From Cephalopachus bancanus (lineage: Eukaryota > Chordata > Mammalia > Primates > Tarsiidae): DNA of 64,000 nt. Shown piece by piece: positions 56,429 through 64,000 of the stretch. Both the position numbers and the translations under genes were made by a program. Where the stretch lies: contig JAPVLO010000044.1 in the NCBI GenBank assembly GCA_027257055.1, positions 2,046,001-2,110,000 of the forward strand. The letters run 5' to 3'. A model generated the notes under the pieces. That model saw nothing but the letters and a program-made list of their open reading frames with translations. It made no database searches and was not told the origin of the DNA. Positions within the stretch are counted from its first letter, which is position 1; each line of letters begins with the position of its first letter.

Positions 56429-56720
56429 CACCGGCTCGGTGGCTTAGCCTGTAATTCCAGCACTTTGGGAGGCCTAGGCGAGTGGATTGCCTGAGCCTGC
56501 AGTTCAAGACCAGTCCAGGCAACTTGGCAAGACCTCGTCTCTACAATAAATTTTTTAAAAAATTAGCCAGGTGTGTTAGTGCGCACCTATAATTCTGGCT
56601 ACATGGAAGGCTGAGATGAAAGGATCGCCGGAGCCCAGCAGGTTGAGGCTGCGTTGGCCGTGAGCGTGCCACTGCACTCAAGCCTGGGTAACAGAGTGAG
56701 ACTCTAACTCAAAAAAAAAA
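56429..56720 (+). repeat. Alu SINE, full length
   Basis: Begins CCGGCTCGGTGGCTTAGCC. The right arm reads GAGGCTGCGTTGGCCGTGAG and ends GACTCTAACTC plus A. AAGGAAGT lies on both sides as target duplication. Confidence 0.92.
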
Positions 56721-57005
56721 GGAAGTACCTATTATGGGCCAGACACTGGGCGAGACCCTGCAAACAACACACAGCAGGCAGAATCCCTGCATCCATGGAC
56801 CTGAAATTCTAGCAGCAGGTGAGTGGTGATGGTTTTATTAACAACATAATGAAGCAAAAACATATTTAAAAATATGTGATAAGAATAATGGAGAAAAATG
56901 AAACAAGAATGTGAGCTGAGGGGTGCCCAGAAGTTAGTTTGCTTTTAAATAGTCAGGGAAGACTGAGAAAGTGACATCAGAGCAAAGATCTGCAGAAAGT
57001 CACAG
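56721..57005 (-). repeat. L2 LINE fragment
   Basis: TATTATGGGCCAGACACTGG, ATCCCTGCATCCATGGACCT, AAGAATAATGGAGAAAAATG. Confidence 0.7.
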
Positions 57006-57007
57006 CA

Positions 57008-57185
57008 TAAAGCCAGGGACGGTCAAACGAAGGTCCAGAGCCAAATCCGGCCCCCTCATTCCTTCACTTTATTGCTGGTGGCTTCCTTCTTGTTGGGACA
57101 CACTGAGTTGTAGCAGCAGATACCCGACGTGCCACAAAGCCAAAAACGTTTGTAATCTTGCCCTTCTAAAAAAAAGTTTGCCATC
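57008..57185 (-). mobile_element. hAT-like element, decayed
   Basis: GGTCCAGAGCCAAATCCGGC, TATTGCTGGTGGCTTCCTTC, GGGACACACTGAGTTGTAGC, ending AAAAGTTTGCCATCC. Relative of the copies at 8726 and 19690. Confidence 0.5.
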
Positions 57186-57559
57186 CATTAGCATAAACTG
57201 CACTGCATAACTTCAGAACCCTAGTGGGGTGCAATAAAATTATTGTTATTATGAGGCAACAGTTAAATGATGCTGTCCTTGGAGGTGATAGGGAGCAGGG
57301 GATCTGATGGGATCCCTTTCCCTGCACCAGGTCATGGTTTTATGTCCCAAATCCTATCCTTAGAAGATATAGCGTCTTGACTGACAGAGCCGGGCCAATT
57401 GCAGGCTGAGAAAACAGCGTGAGCAAAAGCTTGGTGGTGGGAAATGACAGATTGGGTTTGGAGAGTGGTAAGTGTGGCACAAGGAAATGGGCCTCCGATT
57501 TCCACCTCCAAAAATACCTCTGCCCTGTGTGTGGCCAGCAGCAGGGCCTGGGGCCAGGA
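57186..57559. other. Unique sequence, no gene seen
   Basis: Repeat-free lead-in to the block that follows. Contains AACAGCGTGAGCAAAAGC and GGAAATGACAGATTGG (TGACAG of MEIS/TGIF type). Confidence 0.4.
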
Positions 57560-58010
57560 CCCCCGGCTGTCAACGGGCTGCTCACTGGCTCTGGGGGCTG
57601 GAGGTGCTGGGAGCGGCATTAGCCGCTTGATTGAGTTATGACAGCTCCTTGCGCCCAACGGGAAGCCGGGCGAGGCGGTCCTAGCGGGGGCCTGCAGACA
57701 AATGATGATAAAGTGCTCACTTTAAGGAACCATCTCCATAATATTTCATGTGCACGGCGCGGGGAGGGGGCGGGCAGGCTGCCCTGGTGGCACAGCTAAC
57801 TACTCCATCAATTGATTTGATTCACGGCGGCAGCTACTCCCAGTCATAATATTTCAAACAAATGGGGCCGTGGATAGAAATAATATCTGCATCAATATTA
57901 ACCCTGAAAGAACTAATGGACATAAGCTATAATTTCCTGGACACCCTAATAACGCATTTTGACCGTCGCAGGCACGGGACCATTTTTCTTTTTCTCTTTT
58001 CTCTCCTCCG
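57560..58010. promoter_or_regulatory. Strong candidate conserved enhancer
   Basis: Repeat-free. A CpG-retaining first half (GGGAGCGGCATTAGCCGC, GGGAAGCCGGGCGAGGCGG, CACGGCGCGGGG) meets an AT-rich second half dense in motifs. CATAATATTTCA occurs twice, at 57737-57748 and 57845-57856. CAATTGATTTGATTC, AATAATATCTGCATCAATAT, GACATAAGCTATAATTTCC and ACGCATTTTGACCGTCGC follow. CpGs surviving in a mammalian non-repeat block argue for constraint. Function is inferred and no target gene is identified. Confidence 0.5.
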
Positions 58011-58259
58011 CTCGTCTGTCTGTCTCTCTACTCCTTGCACCCTGGGAGAACTGCTTTGATGGTTTGGGGGTCTCAGGGGCCCCTGTCCCCACTTCCTACC
58101 AACCACAGCACCCCACCAAAGAGGAGAGAACTGGAAGCCTGCACTGCCATAGTCTGTTTATCCTGCACTTGTGGTTTGCTTTCCCTGTGCAGCGGCGAGC
58201 AGGACTGTTTGGAAAAGGAGAGCTTGCCTGGCAGGCTGGATAGAAACGAGGCACCACTG

Positions 58260-58420
58260 GCTCTTTTTGTCATTCGTTCATGCATCAGATACTTCTGTGC
58301 ACCTACTATGTGATGGGCACTTTATTAGGTGCTTGGGCTCCATCTGCGAACAAAAGAGAAAACACTGTCCCGTGGAATTTGCATTATAGTTGGTGGGGGT
58401 TGGACAACTGATAAGTCCCA
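58260..58420 (-). repeat. L2 LINE fragment
   Basis: TTCGTTCATGCATCAGATAC, GTGCACCTACTATGTGATGG, CTTTATTAGGTGCTTGGGCT. Confidence 0.75.
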
Positions 58421-59187
58421 CATGCTCGAGTGATAAATCACACAGTTTGTTAGTAAGGCTGGGGCCCCCACAGTCCTAGAATTGCCCTATTTGCAGACTG
58501 GGGTTCTCAGAGGAGTGAAGTGTGCTGATGGATTGGAGACTGTGTGGACCTGTTCTTTTCTACAATGGTGAGGAATAACTTCCCAAGAGCTGAGGATAGC
58601 TCTTGGGGGTGTTTTGTTTGCCCTGCATATTTTCTAAAAATTTATGCGTAAAATTTAAAAAGCAAGGAGATATTGCTTAAAAGTCTGATTTCTTCCTTCC
58701 CTTTAGAAATGGGAAGATTCAGCATCACCCACATTCCCTCACAGCAACCACTGGCTAGAGTTGGTGAGTGTCCACCCCTTTAGCCAAGGCTCACACTCTG
58801 CAATTCACTGCAGTCCTCACTGCTCCCTACTGCTCCCTGCCACGCTGCACCCATGGGGTCCCTAAAGGCATTTGCTCATGGCCCCTGGTTGTCTCCTCAG
58901 AGCTGGTTTCTCACTTCCCTGTCCTTGTCCAGGTCCTTCTCCCAGTGATCCCCCTACTCCTAATCACATCCTCTGCATGACAGCCTTTCCTGCTTTTGAT
59001 CCTGCTGCTCTCTTTCATACCATTGTGTGGCTCTGTGACCACTTCATGGCAACAGACATGTTTAGCTGTGGGGTTGAAAACCAGGCCTCTTCACTTTGCA
59101 GATTTATAGCACTCAGTCACACCATCCCTCTGCTGTCTATTTTGGTTTTGAAGTCTTGTTACTCTAATTTTTTAAAAAACAGAATTA
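58421..59187. other. Mostly unique sequence, no gene seen
   Basis: Segment 58770-59130 is L2-like in composition but not firmly identified. A 201-residue plus frame (58872-59477) runs into the TG microsatellite and is rejected. Confidence 0.35.
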
Positions 59188-59288
59188 TATATATATATTT
59201 GTGTGTGTGTATATGTGTGTGTTTTATATATGTGTGTGTGTGGTACACATACTTACACATATACACTCACACACACATATGTATATAC
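59188..59288. repeat. (TATG/TG)n microsatellite
   Basis: ATATATATATTTGTGTGTGT, then CACACACACATATGTATATA. The TG half and the CA half are inverted relative to each other. Confidence 0.93.
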
Positions 59289-59319
59289 AAAATTTGTGAA
59301 GTAATTTCCAGAATTGGAG

Positions 59320-59520
59320 GCAAACTTTGGAAAAACAGTCACTGGAACCAGGCAGATCTGGGTAAACCCAGCCACCAGGTGCCTGCTGACTACAAAACCC
59401 CATGTCTTAGTTTCTTCATTTTCAAAAAGGGGATAACCACAGGATCAATGTCACAGCGTTATTTTTTGTGGGGATAAGATGAGACAATGTAATTAGTACA
59501 TACTGAGGGCCCATCAGAAG
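59320..59520 (+). repeat. MIR SINE
   Basis: CTGGAACCAGGCAGATCTGG, CTTAGTTTCTTCATTTTCAA, AAGATGAGACAATGTAATTA. Confidence 0.75.
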
Positions 59521-59814
59521 GGATAACGAATGTCCTCTTTCGCGTTGCTGGTACCCTTGGTGCTGCATTAGTGCTCACTTCCCTCAGGGAGGCAGGATGG
59601 GATGGTGTGGGCAGAGGAGCTGGTGGTGCTTTGTGGAAGTGACCCTGAGGTCTGGCCTGGGTGGAGTTTCAGAGGTTCCCTAACTGAGCTAACCACACTT
59701 TGGAGTGTCCGCCCACACCTCTGCTGGAGAGAAGCTTTCCTCTAGCTTAGAGTGTACACTTGAGGTCTGCTGTGCACACACACTGAGCAAGTGACCACAG
59801 GACACCATTCATCT

Positions 59815-59950
59815 CCACCGGCATTCTCACGCTTCAGTGTGCACCAGAACCACCGGGGGTAGTTGTCAAAGTCCAGTCTGCTGGGCCCACTGCCAGAGCC
59901 TGAGCGTATGCATCTCTAACTCATTCCCCTCGTACTGCAGTAGGCTCTGC
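59815..59950 (+). mobile_element. hAT-Charlie MER5-like element
   Basis: GGCATTCTCACGCTTCAGTG, TGCACCAGAACCACCGGGGG, GCTGGGCCCACTGCCAGAGC, TATGCATCTCTAACTCATTC. Confidence 0.8.
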
Positions 59951-60539
59951 CAGGAAGCTGTAGATAGGCCACCCCCACTTTCGCCTCTATTCCTTTGTTA
60001 AAGAGGGAGAGATCTGCTTGTGTGTTACTCTAAGCCCTCTCAACCTCGCCTCCCACTCTAGTCACTGCTGTAGCCACCAGCTCCACGCAGGCTGCAAGAG
60101 CTTGGCAGAGCTCCACTGGCAGCACCAGACCTGGCCCCGTGCCCATTAGCCTCACCTCCTGCTGATGTTCTTCTAACACCATCTCACGGGCTGCTCAACA
60201 CTCCAACATGCACAATCTGGACATTGATGCCTTTGACCAAAGGGGATGGAAAGTGGTGGGCCATGGCCTTCCCCTGCCATCCTCAGGGTGGCAGTTCTGA
60301 CATGTGCATCCTAAGGTTGGCCCAAAGTTGCAGGGGTTAAGCTCACCACCCGCATTGGGGGCCAACTCTAGGCAGCAGCCCATTTCTTGCCTCTCATCCT
60401 GCACCTTTGCACCCGGCATTATTTCCTTCATAAACTTCTCAAACATAAGCCTTTGTCTCAGGTTCTCTTTGGCAGGGAACCTTCACTTGCTTAGAAAACC
60501 TCCTAAAGATGGATCTGAAATTCCAAGGTGGACTGAGAC
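59951..60539. other. Unique sequence, no gene seen
   Basis: No repeat or exon is recognised. Confidence 0.4.
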
Positions 60540-60810
60540 CATTCTCCATCCAAAGAGCCGACAAATGCTTGCTGAGCCCTGACACCAGGACCAGCACATG
60601 CCAGACCCTAGAGGTGCGACAATGGACGAGGCAATGAGCAAGTTACAGATCCTGGGCTCGAGGGGCTCACGACACACTGAGGAAGGGGTTAATGAGCCAC
60701 AGAAGCTATGAAGAGTAATAAAGGCAAGAATCAGGAGAACAGAGAGGGCACCCAGCCCACTCCACCCAGAATAGGTGATACCTGAGCTGAGATCTGTCAC
60801 TAGACCAGGA
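60540..60810 (-). repeat. L2 LINE fragment
   Basis: GGACCAGCACATGCCAGACC, CGACAATGGACGAGGCAATG, ATACCTGAGCTGAGATCTGT; diverged. Confidence 0.6.
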
Positions 60811-62079
60811 CAAAATCCAAATCAGCTCTTCAGTTTTCAAAGTTCACCCCAGGAGGGCAGAAACTGGATACATGCAATGAATATAACTTACTGTGTCATC
60901 TTTTCTAGAATCTACTGATCTGCCCTCAAGGATGCCTTCCCTTGAGTCTAGCCAGAGCCTGACTGCTCCAGTTTGCCCACTTTCTCCTGCTCTGACCTTT
61001 GAGGAAATGGAGAGGAGCAGATTCCCAGCCCTGAGAGAAGAAAATGTAGCCCCCAGACAACCCCTCACAGCCTCCTGGAGATGACCCTGACCCTTAGCCT
61101 CCTCCTGGCTCATTTCTGCCACCATTCCTTCCTCTCCTGTTTCTCCTGGGCCTATTGCCCTCCCTGGCCCAGACATGGCCTAGAGCAGGAGAAGTACATG
61201 GTTCTAGGGGTATCAGGATTGCAGGGGATGCGTCTCTTGGGGGAGAACCTTCAGTATCTCAAAATCGATCACAGGCCCACCTGCCACCATCACCAGTCTC
61301 CCTTTCAAAATGTAATCATGAACCAATCATGAACCAACCCAAGGTTGATTCATTGACACTCTGGCGGGGGCGAGGGGGGCAGTCCAGACATGTTTTGCCA
61401 TCCCTAGGAATCCTCTCTCAAATTCTCAAAGTACTATTGGTTATAATCTGCTCTAACTTCTGCAAAGAGCCATGAGCATAGAACTGAGCCAAAAAGACCT
61501 TTTCAGATGAAAGGGCAGGATAGCCAGATCAAGTGTTGTCTTTCCTAGCTGCACAAATATTTGGGAAAGCCCAGCACAGACTTGCCTGTGACTTGGGAGG
61601 TTAGGGGGAGACCAAGTAGATCCCCTCTAAGTGACTTTCCTTAGCCCCAGACATGGCTAGATCTTTGTGTGCTAAGGTGTCTCCTGTGTTCTCATGGGAT
61701 CATCATGCCTTGTCCCTGGGGTCTGCTGTGGGGAAGCATAACTGCTTTATTTTCTGAACCCTTGGGAACTCTTTGCTCTAGGAAATGTGGGTGCCAGCTC
61801 CTTTAAGGGATGTGGGATTTGGCTCTTGGTTTCTGCTGAAAGCTGGCATTTCCTGCAGCTGAAATGAGGCCAAGACCTCTGTGTGGCACTGCTAATCTCC
61901 TTCCTGTCCCACTCTCAGACCCCCTAGGTGGAGGGGTCAACAAGGTCAGCTTCCTCCCTCTCCTGGCACCAGAGGAACTTGGCTAAGGACAAACCAATGT
62001 CCAATGGCAGCCAGCCCAGCCAGAGTCAACCTGCTCCTTGGTGCAAATACCCTGAAGAAGGAAATCTGCTTCCCAGGGT
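60811..62079. other. Unique sequence, no gene seen
   Basis: About 1.27 kb without a recognised repeat. A G-rich run (GGCGGGGGCGAGGGGGGC) lies at 61362-61379. No exon or RNA gene. Confidence 0.4.
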
Positions 62080-62232
62080 AGTGTAGCTAGGGTACTGGAT
62101 TGGCAGCCCAGAGACCTGTGTTCCAGTCCCAGCTCTGCTGCTATCTTGCTGTGTGACCTTGGGCAAGTTACTTTCTTTCTCTAGTCTCAAGATCTCCATC
62201 TGTAAATTGAGCATGCAGGAATATCTCTCACA
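62080..62232 (+). repeat. MIR SINE
   Basis: GGTACTGGATTGGCAGCCCA, GTTCCAGTCCCAGCTCTGCT, GTGTGACCTTGGGCAAGTTA. Very well preserved core. Confidence 0.93.
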
Positions 62233-62256
62233 TTCCAAGATACCAATTGTGATTCA

Positions 62257-62312
62257 GAGAGATAGAGAAAGGAGAGAGAGAGAGAGAGAGAGAGGAGTGA
62301 GAGAGAGAGAGC
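62257..62312. repeat. (GA)n microsatellite
   Basis: GA runs with an interrupting GGAGTG, immediately before the LTR-like unit. Confidence 0.95.
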
Positions 62313-62747
62313 ACAGAGGTAAGTACAATCTTTGGGGAGGAGTCCTTTGCAGCCTAGCAGACTGCAGCATCCTTCTGAGCAAAGAAATGGATTCAGAATT
62401 CAAAGATCGTGAAGGTTCTTTATTGCTAAAGGGGGAAAGGTCCGAATATTGCTTAGCAAATTACCATCTGCTAGGGGCACCATTATGCCTTGACACAACC
62501 ATTGGTCAGCAAATTGGTCACATTATTGGTTAGTAAATTTGAGGCTGCAGAATTATTTATTGGCAAATTAGAGATGGCAGAATTATTGGTTGGCGAGGCC
62601 AGAATTGCAGCGATTGGTTAGCAAATTAGAGATGCCTGTTTTGGTCTGTGAATAAATCACGGCTGGTCAGGGTATTGGAGGCCAAATTAGAGGTGGCCGA
62701 GTTATTTATGGCCAAGCCAGGAAAGCAAAAATCACATTTGCCCTACA
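62313..62747 (-). repeat. LTR-like unit with repeated CCAAT boxes (probable endogenous retroviral LTR)
   Basis: On the minus strand it starts TGTAGGGCAAATGTG at 62747. It then has an imperfect tandem of about 30-bp units, roughly 62490-62720, each built around AATTTGCTAACCAAT-like text. Seven ATTGG words on the plus strand (CCAAT on minus) lie in this tract. An AATAAAGAACC polyadenylation-like signal follows at about 62412-62422, then a short U5-like part. This U3-R-U5 order with the TG start suggests an LTR. The family is unknown, the far border is blurred by the GA microsatellite, and no viral gene is seen. Confidence 0.5.
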
Positions 62748-63229
62748 GAAAGGGGGTCAGCCCTCAACGTGTGGGGTTACTCCGTGAGAGAGCCTCCAGG
62801 TTGAAGTGATGCAAGCTGGAGTCTTGTTCTGCTGCACCTTCTGGTCATATCCCAGTCCTTGTTTCCAAAGATAAGTAGAAGATGTTTGCAGTGCTGGACT
62901 GCTCAGTGAAGCAGAGGCTAAAAGTCTAGTCCAAGAAAAGACTTGATCAGAGTCTGGAAAAGAAACCAGGTTTGACTTAGAAATATGTTCTTCAAAGACA
63001 TGACTTCTCACCGTCCTCTGGCCCCACCTAAGATGGAAAACCATGTGGCATGAGAGGTTCTGACCTCAGGAACTCAGGATCAAGTTGAAACCTTCTTCTT
63101 TAGGGCTCTGGTCAGACCCCAGTTCTCTGGGAAGGTCAACTCTTCCCTGGCAGTTTGTAGTGGTCTCATGTCTGTCCGAACTTCCCCCTGTCTGGATCGC
63201 TCACTACTCAGTTATTTTCACTCTCATTT
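62748..63229. other. Sequence flanking the LTR-like unit, origin unclear
   Basis: Could be retroviral non-coding remnant or unique DNA. A 95-residue minus frame (62757-63044) has no recognisable domain. Confidence 0.3.
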
Positions 63230-63365
63230 CTATTTACTTTAGACTCTTGCTGAGTTTTCATATTTCCTCTGCCAGATAAACAGCTTTTTGAGGGCAGGGT
63301 TCTTGCCCTTACTTCACTCATGGAGCCAGGTACAGGACTAAACATCCACATGGTGGATACATGTA
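63230..63365 (+). repeat. L2 tail fragment
   Basis: TTTTCATATTTCCTCTGCCA, GATAAACAGCTTTTTGAGGG, CAGGGTTCTTGCCC, AGCCAGGTACAGGACTAAAC. Confidence 0.6.
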
Positions 63366-63379
63366 TATAAGTGTATATG

Positions 63380-63960
63380 GTTGGATGATGAATGAATGGG
63401 TGGACAATGGATGAGTGGATAGATGGATGGAGGATGGGCAGATAGATGAATAATGGATAGGTGGATGGATGATGGATGGACAGGTGATGAATGATGGAAG
63501 GATAGATGGAGGGATGGATGGATGATGGATGAGTATGTGATGAATGGATTATGGATGGATGGGTAGATGGATATATGAATAAAGGGATAGATGGATGGAT
63601 GGTGGATTCAGGTATGATGAATGAATGATGAATGGATGAGTGGATGGATGATGGATGGATATATGATGAATGGGTAGATGATGGATGGTTGATGGATGGA
63701 TGGATGATAGATGAATGATGGATGGATGATAGATGGGTGGATGATGGATGGATGATGGATGAATGGAAGGATGGATGGATGAATGGATGGATGGAGGAAT
63801 GGATGGATGGATAGATGAATAGGTGGATGGATGGATGGATGAGGGATGAATGGATGGGTGGATGATGGGTGGGTGAATGATGGATGGGTGGATGATGGAT
63901 GGATGATGAACAGATGAATGAATGAGAAATGGATGAGGGTGAGTGGATGGATGGTTAGAC
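63380..63960. repeat. Long (GGAT)n-type tetranucleotide array
   Basis: About 580 bases of GGAT, GATG, AATG and GGTG variants. No strict higher-order unit is evident, though GATGGATGATGGATGGAT-like words recur. It runs almost to the window edge. Confidence 0.95.
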
Positions 63961-64000
63961 AGTGTTTAGATGGTAGAATAGAAGGAGAGATTATTGTTGT

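Noticed and set aside
58872..59477. 201-residue plus-strand open frame
   Set aside because: Its second half is translated from the TG/TATG microsatellite; no recognisable domain.

Overview
This window is nuclear DNA from a placental mammal, almost certainly a primate. It carries seventeen Alu-related SINEs, fourteen of them dimeric 7SL-type, with right arms ending in an ACTCCAACTC or AATCCAACTC type 3' end, a central linker of the CTCTACAATAAAT type, and a 5' end reading GGCTCAGCCTGTAATCC. These diagnostic bases match neither the common anthropoid Alu consensus nor the lemur and galago Alu types I know. A tarsier is therefore my best inference, from memory of Alu families and not from alignment.

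I find no protein-coding gene, rRNA, tRNA or CRISPR array that the sequence supports. All long open frames are unconvincing: many read through Alu, L2 or simple repeats and none shows a recognisable host domain. The window looks like a gene desert or a large intron. Its background is old shared mammalian repeats (MIR, L2, L1M-type 3' ends, hAT-Charlie-like, Tigger-like and MaLR-like LTR fragments), overlaid by younger Alus with clear target-site duplications and by microsatellites.

The most distinctive object is at 34850-37631: a nearly complete MULE (Mutator-like) DNA transposon. Its terminal inverted repeats are built of 15-bp phased direct repeats. On the minus strand it holds a broken MULE transposase pseudogene in which the DDE-domain motifs can still be followed through several frames. 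A younger Alu with a perfect 15-bp target duplication sits inside it.

Layout: 1-11.6 kb is MIR, L2, L1 and Alu with an AT-rich 6.8-8.6 kb stretch; 11.6-28 kb is mostly low-repeat sequence with L2 and MIR and several candidate regulatory blocks (18.1, 22.6, 24.7 and 26.9 kb); 28-34.8 kb is Alu- and L2-rich; 34.85-37.6 kb is the MULE; 38-46.5 kb is low-repeat with candidate regulatory blocks near 39.0, 40.0, 43.0-43.9 and 44.9-45.7 kb; 47-57 kb is Alu, L2 and MIR with a TG-rich tract at 49.8-51 kb; 57.2-58.0 kb holds the strongest candidate conserved element; 62.3-62.7 kb holds an LTR-like unit with repeated CCAAT boxes; and 63.4-64 kb is a long GGAT-type tetranucleotide array. If the candidate elements are conserved, the window would serve as cis-regulatory territory of a developmental gene lying outside it; the sequence alone does not say which gene.
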